The notes under the pieces are model-generated. The model saw only the letters and a list, made by a program, of their open reading frames with translations, was not told where the DNA came from and made no database searches. Of a DNA stretch of 64,000 bases, positions 55,364 through 64,000 are shown one piece after another. Source of the stretch: Methylobacteriaceae bacterium (lineage in GTDB: Bacteria; Pseudomonadota; Alphaproteobacteria; Rhizobiales; Beijerinckiaceae); contig CANEZL010000005.1 of the NCBI GenBank assembly GCA_947444195.1, forward strand, positions 62,001 through 126,000. The letters are read 5' to 3'. Position 1 is the stretch's first letter. Every line of letters starts with the position of its first letter. The translations under genes were made by a program, and so were the position numbers.

Positions 55364-57031
55364 TCAGGCCGGGCTGCGCTTCAGGGGCGCGTCGAGGCCG
55401 CCGACCCGGAACCAGTGGTAGCCGTAGCCCTCGACGTAGAGGCAGTGGCGCCCGTCGGCGTCCGCCTCGCTGCGCCGGCCGGTGAGCAGGTCGACGAGGA
55501 GGTCGCCCGCGGGCGCGGGGATGCCCGTCTCGAGCGCGACCTCGATGGGGCCCGGATCGAGATTGTGCACGCAGAGCAGGCTGTTGTTGCGCCAGTCGTA
55601 GCGGAGCGCCAGCACCGCCGCCCGGCCGGTGTCGAGGGCAACGACGTCGCCCCAGCCGATCTCGGGGGCCTCCTTGCGCGTGCGGATGATGCTCTGCATC
55701 CAGGTGAGCAGGGAGTCCCGGTCGTGGCGCTGCTCGGCCACGTTGACGTGGCGGTAGGCGTAGGGGCCGTGGTCGATCACCGGCATCACCGGCCGGTCCG
55801 AGGCGGTGAAGCCCCCGTGCGCCTCCCCCGTCCACTGCATCGGCGTGCGGGCGCAGTCGCGCTCCTTCAGGGCGAGGTCGTCGCCCATGCCGATCTCGTC
55901 GCCGTAGCGCAAGACCGGCGTGCCCGGCAGCGTGAACATCAGGGAATAGGCGAGCCGGATCCGGCGCGGATCGCCGTCGAGCATCGGTGCCAGCCGCCGG
56001 CGGATGCCGCGGTCGTAGAGCTGCATCCCCTTCTCGGGCCCGAATTTCTCGAAGACCAGGGCGCGCTGCTTCTCGGTGAGCCGGCCGAGATCGAGCTCGT
56101 CGTGGTTGCGCAGGAAGATGCCCCACTGGCACGAGAGCGGGCGCGGCTTCGTGCGCGCGATCGCCTTGGCGAGGGGCCGCGCGTCGTGGGCGGCGAGCGC
56201 GTAGAAGGTCGCCTGGTTGACCTGGAAGTTGAACATCATGTGCATGCGGTCGGCGTCGTCGCCGAAATAGTCGAGGTCCTGCTTGGGCAGGATGTTGGCC
56301 TCGGCCAGGATGATCGCGTCGCCCTTGCGCCATTGCAGGAACTCGCGGAAGTCGCGCAGCATGTCGAACTGCTCGCGCGGCTCGCCCGCGACGTCGGCGC
56401 CCTTCTCGGCGATCACGAAGGGCACCGCGTCCATGCGGAAGCCCGAGACGCCGAGTTCGATCCAGAAGCCCATGATCTTCAGGATCTCGGCCATCACCGC
56501 GGGGTTCGCCGTGTTGAGATCGGGCTGGAAGTCGAAGAAGCGGTGGAAGTAGTAGGCCTTCGCCTCGCGGTCGTAGGTCCAGGTCGTCTCCTGCACGCCG
56601 GGGAAGACCATGCCCTCGGAGGCCGTAGCGGGCTTCTCCTTCGACCAGACGTACCAGTCGCGATAGGGCGAATCCGGGTCCTTGCGGGCCGCCTGGAACC
56701 AGGGATGCCGGTCCGAGGTGTGGTTGACCACGAGGTCGATGAGCACGCGCAGGCCCCGCTGCTTGGCCGCGTGCGTGAAGGCCACGAAATCGCCGAGGGA
56801 GCCGTAGGCCGGATCGACGCCGTAATAGTCGCTGATGTCGTAGCCGCCGTCGCGCTTCGGCGAGGGCTGGAACGGCATCAGCCAGACCGCGGTGACGCCG
56901 AGCCCCTGGAGATAGTCGAGCCGCCGCTCCAGCCCGGCGAAATCGCCGATGCCGTCGCCGTTCGAATCCATGAAGGTGCCCACCGACAGGCAGTAGACGA
57001 CGGCGTTCTTGTACCAGAGGTCGGTGATCAC
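55364..57031 (-). CDS. GH13 trehalose-synthase-like alpha-glucosidase-family enzyme
   Basis: A 555-residue cytoplasmic GH13 enzyme. The (beta/alpha)8 catalytic residues are Asp201 (GFRMDAVPF), Glu244 (ILAEANI) and Asp311 (FLRNHDELDL). The N-terminus (LWYKNAVVYCLSVGTFMDSN, then GDFAGLERRLDYLQGLGVTA) and the sequence FLRNHDELDLGRLTEKQR are characteristic of trehalose synthase (maltose to trehalose) and closely related enzymes. It lacks the fused maltokinase domain. Trehalose is a common osmoprotectant, but the exact reaction needs assay. It starts at 57031, divergent from the penicillin-binding protein gene. Confidence 0.85.
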   Translation of the reverse strand: MITDLWYKNAVVYCLSVGTFMDSNGDGIGDFAGLERRLDYLQGLGVTAVWLMPFQPSPKRDGGYDISDYYGVDPAYGSLGDFVAFTHAAKQRGLRVLIDLVVNHTSDRHPWFQAARKDPDSPYRDWYVWSKEKPATASEGMVFPGVQETTWTYDREAKAYYFHRFFDFQPDLNTANPAVMAEILKIMGFWIELGVSGFRMDAVPFVIAEKGADVAGEPREQFDMLRDFREFLQWRKGDAIILAEANILPKQDLDYFGDDADRMHMMFNFQVNQATFYALAAHDARPLAKAIARTKPRPLSCQWGIFLRNHDELDLGRLTEKQRALVFEKFGPEKGMQLYDRGIRRRLAPMLDGDPRRIRLAYSLMFTLPGTPVLRYGDEIGMGDDLALKERDCARTPMQWTGEAHGGFTASDRPVMPVIDHGPYAYRHVNVAEQRHDRDSLLTWMQSIIRTRKEAPEIGWGDVVALDTGRAAVLALRYDWRNNSLLCVHNLDPGPIEVALETGIPAPAGDLLVDLLTGRRSEADADGRHCLYVEGYGYHWFRVGGLDAPLKRSPA

Positions 57032-57201
57032 GCGGCGCCTCCCAGGGGCGTGGCATCGGCCCCCAACGCCGGGAGCGGACGAAGCGTTGCCGTTCGCCCG
57101 CGCCTCCTTAAAACAGCCGCGTTGTGCGGTGCCTATCGAGGCGCCCCGGCATAGACGTCCCGGCCGGGCGAGCCCCCGCGCCTGCGCCCTGTCCGGACCG
57201 T

Positions 57202-60200
57202 ATGAACATCATCCTCATCAAGCTGTTCGCGACCGCGCTGACCCTCAGCCAGGTCACGACGCGGCCGGACGCCGTGAAGACGCGCTTCGACCCGGCCGCG
57301 GACGGGCCGGAGGTCGTGCGGATCCTGCGCGACGGCTGCGCCCACATGCGCAAGGCCTTCGACATCGAGGACATCAACCTCGACGAACTGATCTCCACCG
57401 CCATGGAGGATCCGAGCGCGGTGGCGGGGGCCGGTGCGCCGAAGCTCCTGCACGGGCTCGATCTCAATGAATTGAACACGAGCTACCGCCAGTTCTGCAA
57501 GGGCGAGAACCCGGCCAACTCCCCCTTCGAGGCGAGGGCGGTGATCGAGTTCTACAACAAGGCCACCGAGAACCTGCCCACCGCCGAGGCGCTCCGCGAC
57601 AAGGCCCTGCCCGGCATGACGCAGATCCTCGACGGGGCGGGCAAGCCCTTCGCGGAGACCTTCGAGGCGAACGGGCGGCGCCTCAGCGTGCCGATCGCGA
57701 GCGTGCCGCCCCTCGTCCGACAAGCCTTCATCGCGGCCGAGGACAAGCGCTTCGAGAGCCATCGCGGCATCGACGAGCGCGGCGTCATCCGCGCCTTCAT
57801 CGGCAACCTCGCCTCGCCCGGAAGGCCGCAGGGGGGCTCCACCATCACCCAGCAGGTGGTGAAGAACCTCTCGGTCGGCGACGACGTCACCTACGAGCGC
57901 AAGATCCGCGAGATGATCGTCGCGGGGCGACTCGAGCGGATCCTGACCAAGCCGCAGATCCTCGGGCTCTACCTCAACGGGATCTATCTGGGCCGGGGCG
58001 CCTACGGCATCGAGATGGCCGCCCGCTCCTATTTCGGGAAGTCGGTGGGCGAGCTCACCCTGCCGGAGGCGGCGCTTCTCGCCGGCATGCCCAAGGGGCC
58101 GAACTTCTACAGCCCCGACAAGTACCCCGACCGCGCCCGCGAGCGCCGGGCCTACGTGCTCTCCCGCCTGAAGGAGGAGGGCGCGATCACCGAGGCGCAG
58201 ATGGCGGAAGCGGTGAAGGCCGATCTCGGCCTCAAGCCGATCGAGACCGCGCGGCGCGACAGCGGCTTCTACGTGGTCGACTACCTCAACCGCGAGGCGC
58301 GGACCGTCGCGGGTGTCGAGTCGCTCACCGCCGCCTCCTTCACGGTGCGCGCCACGGTGAATGCCGGGCTCCAGCGCGCCGTCGAGGGCGCGCTGCAGGA
58401 CGGGCTCGCCAATTACGAGCGCGCCACCGGCCGGCAGAGCTGGTCGGGGCCGGAACTGAACCTCGCCGAGAGCGTGCGCCGGCTGGAGGCCGCCGCACCG
58501 GCGCCCGAGGCGGCACCCGCCACCCCTGCCGCCGCTCCCGCGGAGCCGCCCCGCAAGGGCGCGCGCCGGGCCGAGAAGGCCCCCCCGAAACCGCCGGGCG
58601 CGAAACCCGCCTGGCTGCGGGCCCTGGAGGGGGCGCGGCCCGTGCTCTACGACGTGCGCTGGCCGCTCGCCGTGGTGCTGGAGACGGGCCGCAACGGCGT
58701 GCGCGTGGGCCTGCCCGACGGGCGGGTCGCCAGCCTCGATCCGGGCATCGCCCGGGGCAAGCTCCAGCCCTACGACGCGGTGCGGGTGAAACTGCGCGAG
58801 GGCAAGGGCGCGCCGCGGGCCGAGATCCGGGTGCGGCCGGCGGTGCAGGGCGCCGCCCTGGTCATGGAGAACCGCACCGGGCGCATCCTGGCGATGGCGG
58901 GGGGCTTCTCCTACCCCTTGAGCCAGCTCAACCGGGTGACCCAGGCCGTGCGCCAGCCGGGCTCGACGCTCAAGCCGCTGACCTATCTCGCCGCCCTCAA
59001 CACCGGCCTCCAGCCCAACACCCTGGTGATGGACAGCCCCGTGACGCTGCCGCCCATCGGGGGCATCGGCGATTCCTGGTCGCCCAAGAACTACGACGGC
59101 GGGGGCGCGGGCCCGACGACCCTGCGCCGCGGCCTCGAATTCTCGAAGAACCTCGTCACCGCCCGCCTCCTCCAGGGGGGGATCAGCGAGACGGCGCCCG
59201 CCAGCCTCAAGCGGGTCTGCGACATCGCCCTCGAAGCGCAGATCTACGCGGCCTGCGAGCCCTACTACCCCTTCGTGCTCGGCGCCCAGCCCCTGCGCAT
59301 GCTCGACCTCGCCGGCTTCTACGCGGCGGTGGCCAACGAGGGCGCGCGGCCCGCCCCCTACGCCCTGGAGGCGGTGGAGCGGGACGGCAAGCCCGTCTAC
59401 GCCCACGCCGCGCGTCCGCTCACGCGGATCGGCTCGGCCGACCGCGTCGCCTTCTACCAGCTCAAGACCATGCTCCAGGGCGTGGTGAGCCACGGCACCG
59501 CCGCCGCGCTCGCCCGCAACGCCGCCTATATCGGCGGCAAGACCGGCACCTCGGAGAACGAGAACGACGCGTGGTTCGCGGGCTTCTCCAACGAGGTCAC
59601 CGTGGTGGTCTGGGTGGGCTACGACAACGCGGACGGCACCCGCCGGACGCTCGGGCGCGGCCAGACCGGCGGCCATCTCGCGGTGCCGATCGCGGGGGCG
59701 ATCTTCAACGCGGCCTGGGCGAACGGCGTGGCGAAGACCCCGCTCGCCGGCCCCTCCCCCGAGGCGCGCCCCTTCATCGCCGATCTGCCCATCGACGCCC
59801 GAAGCGGCCAGCGGGTGGCGGGCGGCGGCTTCCGCGAGCATTTCCGCGCGAGCGGCGACGGGCGCGTGGCCGACACGCAGTTCCGCCTCGTCCCGCGCGA
59901 GACCCTCTACGCCCTGCGGCCCGACGCCGAGGACGGCGATCTCGCCGGCGCCGAGGACGGCGCGGACGTGCAGGGCGACCTCTACGGCAACCTGACCCGC
60001 GAGCCCCGCAGGGCCGAGCCCGATCTCCTCGATCCCTTCGGCGAGCGCCTTATGGGCGAGCGCCGCGCCGCGCCGCGCTCGCGCCGGGCGCAAGGGGATC
60101 CCGAGGGCTACCGGCCCTGGCCCGGCACCGACCGCTCGCCCTTCGGCGACGACGAGGAACTGCGGCCCCGCCGCCGCGATCCGGACTACCTGTTCGGCGA

Positions 60201-60216
60201 CGACCCGCGCTACTGA
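57202..60216 (+). CDS. Class A penicillin-binding protein (transglycosylase/transpeptidase)
   Basis: A 1004-residue bifunctional cell-wall synthase. The N-terminal 150 residues are unusual: one short hydrophobic stretch (IILIKLFATALTLSQV) and an acidic, helical lead rather than a clear anchor. The glycosyltransferase-51 domain follows with catalytic Glu180 (IAAEDKRFESHRGID) and QGGSTITQQVVKNL. A Pro/Ala-rich linker lies around residues 430-475. The transpeptidase has S588 in GSTLKP, S-x-N in EFSKNLVTA and K780 in GGKTGTSE. The C-terminal 150 residues are charged and low in complexity. It polymerises and cross-links peptidoglycan at the inner membrane. Confidence 0.93.
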   Translation: MNIILIKLFATALTLSQVTTRPDAVKTRFDPAADGPEVVRILRDGCAHMRKAFDIEDINLDELISTAMEDPSAVAGAGAPKLLHGLDLNELNTSYRQFCKGENPANSPFEARAVIEFYNKATENLPTAEALRDKALPGMTQILDGAGKPFAETFEANGRRLSVPIASVPPLVRQAFIAAEDKRFESHRGIDERGVIRAFIGNLASPGRPQGGSTITQQVVKNLSVGDDVTYERKIREMIVAGRLERILTKPQILGLYLNGIYLGRGAYGIEMAARSYFGKSVGELTLPEAALLAGMPKGPNFYSPDKYPDRARERRAYVLSRLKEEGAITEAQMAEAVKADLGLKPIETARRDSGFYVVDYLNREARTVAGVESLTAASFTVRATVNAGLQRAVEGALQDGLANYERATGRQSWSGPELNLAESVRRLEAAAPAPEAAPATPAAAPAEPPRKGARRAEKAPPKPPGAKPAWLRALEGARPVLYDVRWPLAVVLETGRNGVRVGLPDGRVASLDPGIARGKLQPYDAVRVKLREGKGAPRAEIRVRPAVQGAALVMENRTGRILAMAGGFSYPLSQLNRVTQAVRQPGSTLKPLTYLAALNTGLQPNTLVMDSPVTLPPIGGIGDSWSPKNYDGGGAGPTTLRRGLEFSKNLVTARLLQGGISETAPASLKRVCDIALEAQIYAACEPYYPFVLGAQPLRMLDLAGFYAAVANEGARPAPYALEAVERDGKPVYAHAARPLTRIGSADRVAFYQLKTMLQGVVSHGTAAALARNAAYIGGKTGTSENENDAWFAGFSNEVTVVVWVGYDNADGTRRTLGRGQTGGHLAVPIAGAIFNAAWANGVAKTPLAGPSPEARPFIADLPIDARSGQRVAGGGFREHFRASGDGRVADTQFRLVPRETLYALRPDAEDGDLAGAEDGADVQGDLYGNLTREPRRAEPDLLDPFGERLMGERRAAPRSRRAQGDPEGYRPWPGTDRSPFGDDEELRPRRRDPDYLFGDDPRY

Positions 60217-60405
60217 TACGATCTCCGCTCGATCGAAGCGGGGGGCGTGTCGACCGAGCCCGCGCGGCGCATGAGCGAAGCCCAGATCCGCCATCCCGAA
60301 GGGATCGATCGGATCTGGTATGAGACGCCGCGTCGGGGGACGGCGCGGATTCTCCCGCCTTCCGGCCCGCGGCCCCGTTTTCCCGATCCCGAAACCTTCC
60401 GAGGA

Positions 60406-61473
60406 ATGCCCGTGAGGACACAGCTTCCGGCGACCCTGGCCCTCGTCCTCCTGGCCGCCGCGGCGCCCCTGCCCGCCGCGGCCCAGGGCGCCCCGCCGGC
60501 GCCGGCGAAGGGACCGGCCGCGCCCGAGCGGATCCGGGAGGTCGCCTCCGTGAACGCCCAGGATCCCGCGACCCTGAAGCCCGGCACCATCCTGTTCACC
60601 GACCACCGCGACCAGCCGGCCAACCCCGAGAGCGGCCTGACGCCCTATCTCGACTGGCTGCGCCAGCGCCCCGCCGAGGCCGCCGCCCTCTCGCCCTATC
60701 CCGGCTACAAGGAGCCGGACTACGCCCAGACCGTGAACGGCGTGACCAGGCAGCGCCACGAGACCCTGAAGGTCTACGTGGCCGAGGGGCGCTTCGTGGT
60801 GGCCCGCCCGCCCGAGGCCATCGACCTCGCCGCCTTCGCCAATCTCGACTTCGTGCGGACGATGGACCCGGCCATCCGGCACAAGGCGCTCAGCCCCGCG
60901 GACGTCACCCCCACCAAGGACCCGGCGGCGGCCTTCGCCCGACGCCCGGACCGGCCCTGGTGCGAGGGCACCGTCTGCATCGAGTCCCGCTACGATCTGG
61001 AGGGCAAGCTGCCGCTCGGCGTGAAGCTCGCCAACAAGCTGGAGGAGGGCTCGTCGAAGAAGATCGCCGAGTTCGTCTCCTTCCAGAGCGAGCTGCGCAC
61101 CCTGCCGCCGGAGCGGACCGCGGGGCTCGCCGCCCTCACCAAGGTCGACACCCCGGTCACCGGCGGGATCGAGCAGACCATCTTCTGGGTCAACCAGATC
61201 CTGCGCTTCGGCAAGTTCCTGGCGGTGTTCCAGCCGATGCCGGGCGACCCGCAGAAGACCGTTGTCACCACCTACATGGCGCTGGCGATCAAGGCGGACG
61301 TGCTCGACCGCAAGGCGGAATACGCCCGCGTGCCGGTGCTGAAGAACCTGCTGCCCGCCCAGGTGCTGATGGGCAATTCGAGCTTCAACACGGGCAACTC
61401 GATCAGCGCCGGCCTGCCCACCTACGCCCGCAACCGCATCGTGGCCTTCGCCGACGCGGTGGGCAGGCGCTGA
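60406..61473 (+). CDS. Exported protein of unknown function
   Basis: A 355-residue protein with a signal peptide (LPATLALVLLAAAAPLPAAA, cleavage after AQG) followed by a Pro/Ala-rich lead. The mature part is soluble, with a conserved look (TILFTDHRDQPANPESGLTP, CEGTVCIESRYDLEGKLPLG, GIEQTIFWVNQILRFGKFLA, VFQPMPGDPQKTVVTTYMAL) and one potential disulphide (C-x4-C). I do not recognise a named domain. The ATG at 60406 gives a standard signal peptide; the upstream frame is Arg-rich. It follows the penicillin-binding protein gene on the same strand after 189 bases and could be an envelope protein. Confidence 0.75.
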   Translation: MPVRTQLPATLALVLLAAAAPLPAAAQGAPPAPAKGPAAPERIREVASVNAQDPATLKPGTILFTDHRDQPANPESGLTPYLDWLRQRPAEAAALSPYPGYKEPDYAQTVNGVTRQRHETLKVYVAEGRFVVARPPEAIDLAAFANLDFVRTMDPAIRHKALSPADVTPTKDPAAAFARRPDRPWCEGTVCIESRYDLEGKLPLGVKLANKLEEGSSKKIAEFVSFQSELRTLPPERTAGLAALTKVDTPVTGGIEQTIFWVNQILRFGKFLAVFQPMPGDPQKTVVTTYMALAIKADVLDRKAEYARVPVLKNLLPAQVLMGNSSFNTGNSISAGLPTYARNRIVAFADAVGRR

Positions 61474-61550
61474 GGGGCATCGTTCCGGGCGGGTCTCTCC
61501 TCCCCGCAGGGGCTACAGGACTTACACAATGCGCAGCGCCGCGGGCTCCC

Positions 61551-61720
61551 CCTCCCCCCTCTGCGGGGGAGGGTGGCCCCTGCGTCAGCAGGGGTCGGGA
61601 GAGGGGAGCGACGGTGCAGGGTTGGGCTGTGCCCAGCATGAGGGTCGCGCCTCTCCGGAAGCGGGGTTCCCCTCTCCCGACCCGCTTGCGCGGGCCACCC
61701 TCCCCCGCGGAGGGGGGAGG
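61551..61720. repeat. Long inverted intergenic repeat (REP/BIME-like)
   Basis: Two arms of about 50-65 bases, 61551-61616 and 61669-61720, are imperfect reverse complements. The left arm begins CCTCCCCCCTCTGCGGGGGA and ends GGTCGGGAGAGGGG. The right arm begins CCCCTCTCCCGACCCGC and ends CGCGGAGGGGGGAGG. Each arm also has its own internal stem. This type of G/C-rich palindrome is common between genes of Methylobacterium. It could act as a terminator between convergent genes. Confidence 0.7.
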
Positions 61721-61835
61721 GAGCGCGGGGACGACCGCCCGAGATGTGTGAATACAGTAGCCCCGCAAGGGGAAGGAACAACAGTCCTCAGCCCGCCGAA
61801 ACGATCCGCTGGATCAGAGGCGAGCCCCACCCGGA

Positions 61836-63986
61836 TCACAGCCGGTAATGGGCCGAGATCCGGGAGAGGTTGATGTTGTAGTAGGGGTCGGCGCCCAGCA
61901 GCGCGCCCCAGCGCTCCTGCATCACCGCGGTCTCGGCCTGGAAGCGGGCGCGCTTCTCCGGTGTGTCCTCCGGCCCGCGGCTCTTCGATTCGTGGTGGAC
62001 GAGCTTGGCGAAGGGCGTCCACAGGATGCGGTAGCCCGCGGTGCGGATCTTCAGGCAGAGGTCGACGTCGTTGAAGGCGACCTTCAGCATCTGCGCGTCG
62101 AAGCCGCCGACCTCCCGGAACACCGCGGCGCGCAGGGCGAGGCACGCCCCCGTCACCGCCGAGACCTCCTGCACCAGGACCATGCGGGCGAAGTAGCCGG
62201 GGTCAGAATCCGGCAGGCCGAGATGGCCGTGGCCGGCAACGCCCCCGATGCCGAGCACCACGCCGCCGTGCTGCACCGTGCGGTCCGGATAGAGGAGCTT
62301 GGCCCCCACCGCGCCGATCTCCGGGCGCACGGCCTGCGAGACGATCTCGGTGAGCCAGCCCGGCTCGATCACCTCGATGTCGTTGTTGAGGAACAGGAGC
62401 ACGGAGCCGCGCGCGGCCTCGGCGCCCCGGTTCGACAGGTCGGAGAAGTTGAAGGGGCCGGGCGCCGCGACCACCCGCAGGCGCGGGTCGCCCTGGTAGC
62501 GCGCGAACAAGGCCGCCGTCTCCGGCTCGCGGCTGTCGTTGTCGACGACGACGACCTCGATCTCGGGGTAGTCCGTCTCCGCGAACAGCCCGTCGAGGGT
62601 GACGGAGAGCAGTTCCGCCCGGTCCCGCGTCGGGATGATCACCGAGACGCGCGGGGGCGGCACGGGCAGGGGATGCACCACGCGGGTGAAGCCGTGGGGC
62701 CCGCGCTCGGCCCGCGCGCCCCGGCGCCCGGCCACCTCGGAGACCGCCTGGAGGCGCGCGGCCTCCGCCCGCGCCAGCGCCCGGTCCGAGAAGGTGCCCG
62801 AGCCCCCCGCCGCCCGCCAGTGGTAGAGCACCATCGGGATGTGGCGGATGCGGCCGGGATCGAGATCCTCGGTGAGCCGCAGCAGCAGGTCGTGGTCCTG
62901 GCTGCCCTCGAAGCCGGGGCGCAGGCCGCCGAGCGCCCGCACCGCCTCCGTGCGGATCACGGTGAGGTGGTTGATGTAGTTCTGCCCGTAGAGGAGTTCG
63001 CGGTCGAAATCCGCCTTGAAATGCGGCTCGAAGCGGCGCCCCCTGCCCTCGATCTTGTCCTCGTCGCTGTAGACGAGGACGAGGCCGGGATCGTCGCGCA
63101 CCGCGCGGGCGACCTCGTAGAGGGCCTGCTCGGGCAGCGCGTCGTCGTGGTCCATGAAGGCGACGTAGGCGCCCTGCGCCAGCGCCAGCGCGTCGTTGGT
63201 GGCCCGGGCGATGTGGCCGTTCTCCGCCCGGCGCACGATGCGGATGCGCGTCTCCGCGGCGGCGAGCCGGTCGATCAGGCGCACCACGCGCGGGTCGCGC
63301 GAGGCGTCGTCGCACAGGCAGAGCTCCCAGTTCGGGTAGAGTTGCGCCTGGAGCGAGCGGATCGCCGCCCGCAGCACCCGCGGGGCCGGGTCGTGGACCG
63401 GCATCAGCACGGAGATCAGGGGCGCCGCGTCCCAGGCGGCGACCTCGGCCCGGATGCGGCTCCGGTCGGCGGCGCCGAGGGAGGCGCTGCGCCGGATCCA
63501 GGCGGCGTAGCCGCTCTCCCGGCGGTGGCGCAGCGCCCGGTCCAGGAAGGCGCGCCCGCGCACCCGCTTGCCCAGGCCGCGCCAGTAGGCGGCGCGCACC
63601 GTGAGCCAGGGATCGCGGGCGAGGCCGCTCAGGACGAGCCCGGCCCGGCCGCGGCGGCGGATCTCGATCGCGGCCAGGATGAGCGGCCGCCCGGGCACGA
63701 GGCCGGCGATGCGCAGGGCGCGCACGTCCTCGGGCAGTCGGCCGGTCCAGGCGAAGACGCCGCCGCCCAGGGCCTCCTCGGCGAGCGGCGGGCCGGGCCG
63801 CCCGTCGCCGCCTGCGAGGCTCATCAGCAGGCGCGCGTTGCGGGCCGCCCCCGGATCGTCGGTGAGCCGGATCGTCACCCAGGCGCCGCCGAGGCCCGCG
63901 AGATCGACCCCGATTCCGTCCGCGCCCTCGCGCAGCGCGAGGGGCCGCGCGCGCCCGAACCCGCCCGTGAGGGTCGCCGTCGCCAT
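61836..63986 (-). CDS. Two-domain family 2 glycosyltransferase
   Basis: A 716-residue protein with two GT2 domains. The first (about residues 190-400) has ISVLMPVHDPAPRVLRAAI, LCDDASRDPRVV and FMDHDDALPEQALYEV (DxD-like). The second (about 440-700) has VSVIIPTRDRAELLSVTLDG, VVVDNDSREPETAALF, FLNNDIEVIEPGWL and HHESKSRGPE. The first 180 residues form an additional N-terminal part without a recognised fold. Such twin-domain enzymes usually build polysaccharide or O-antigen chains from nucleotide sugars. The gene is complete in the window, ending convergent with the secreted protein gene. Confidence 0.9.
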   Translation of the reverse strand: MATATLTGGFGRARPLALREGADGIGVDLAGLGGAWVTIRLTDDPGAARNARLLMSLAGGDGRPGPPLAEEALGGGVFAWTGRLPEDVRALRIAGLVPGRPLILAAIEIRRRGRAGLVLSGLARDPWLTVRAAYWRGLGKRVRGRAFLDRALRHRRESGYAAWIRRSASLGAADRSRIRAEVAAWDAAPLISVLMPVHDPAPRVLRAAIRSLQAQLYPNWELCLCDDASRDPRVVRLIDRLAAAETRIRIVRRAENGHIARATNDALALAQGAYVAFMDHDDALPEQALYEVARAVRDDPGLVLVYSDEDKIEGRGRRFEPHFKADFDRELLYGQNYINHLTVIRTEAVRALGGLRPGFEGSQDHDLLLRLTEDLDPGRIRHIPMVLYHWRAAGGSGTFSDRALARAEAARLQAVSEVAGRRGARAERGPHGFTRVVHPLPVPPPRVSVIIPTRDRAELLSVTLDGLFAETDYPEIEVVVVDNDSREPETAALFARYQGDPRLRVVAAPGPFNFSDLSNRGAEAARGSVLLFLNNDIEVIEPGWLTEIVSQAVRPEIGAVGAKLLYPDRTVQHGGVVLGIGGVAGHGHLGLPDSDPGYFARMVLVQEVSAVTGACLALRAAVFREVGGFDAQMLKVAFNDVDLCLKIRTAGYRILWTPFAKLVHHESKSRGPEDTPEKRARFQAETAVMQERWGALLGADPYYNINLSRISAHYRL

Positions 63987-64000
63987 CAGGCGGTCCAGCC

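Noticed and set aside
57133..60882. A 1249-codon open frame on the minus strand opposite the penicillin-binding protein gene
   Set aside because: Its sequence is Gly/Arg/His-rich shadow coding opposite a well-defined plus-strand gene with full catalytic motifs, as expected from high GC at third positions.

Overview
The window is very GC-rich and reads as an alphaproteobacterium of the Methylobacterium type (order Hyphomicrobiales). Supporting signs are several HWE-family histidine kinases, a NepR-like protein, EcfG-type promoters, CyoABCD next to an MHS-type transporter, and many small Hyphomicrobiales-type proteins. No rRNA, tRNA, CRISPR array or intact insertion sequence was recognised.

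Layout. 1-25.8 kb is a signalling region: the end of a hybrid kinase, a chemotaxis receptor with a PilZ tail, a KfrA-like DNA-binding protein with its own palindromic operator, a BrkB/YihY membrane protein, a six-PAS hybrid kinase, an HWE kinase followed by a single-domain receiver, a CHASE3 hybrid kinase, a ZntB/CorA channel, small stress proteins (DUF892, a Lys-rich 45-mer, DUF3597), a CPA-type antiporter, a PAS-HWE kinase and a Cache-GGDEF cyclase. 26-30 kb holds a NepR-like gene, gene debris (a kinase fragment, a DUF6894-like remnant), CsbD, and a three-gene membrane stress operon behind a textbook EcfG promoter. Two more EcfG-like promoters drive the DUF892 and DUF3597 genes, so a general-stress regulon is spread through this part.

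30.2-42.3 kb is accessory. It starts with a SagB-type pseudogene and a frameshifted nitrilase-like gene that keeps a Glu-Lys-Cys triad. Then an XRE regulator faces a tightly packed seven-gene operon (34032-40586): a ParA-like protein without a Walker A lysine, two unknown proteins, a calcineurin-like phosphoesterase, an AAA+ ATPase, a second phosphoesterase-like protein that has lost most of its metal ligands, and a PolB-type 3'-5' exonuclease. Related palindromes lie in the divergent promoter and just past the operon. A very acidic 59-residue protein and a degenerate integrase-core protein follow. This operon is the best candidate here for an undescribed system, perhaps nucleic-acid-targeting defence or element maintenance; that role is inference.

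42.7-51.1 kb is respiratory and osmotic: an MHS transporter with cyoABCD on the minus strand, a divergent Crp/Fnr regulator with an FNR-like box just upstream, and aquaporin Z. From 51.97 kb onward the content looks like core chromosome: gyrB, an MBL-fold hydrolase, a GH13 trehalose-synthase-like enzyme, a class A penicillin-binding protein, a secreted protein of unknown function, a large palindromic intergenic repeat, and a two-domain glycosyltransferase.
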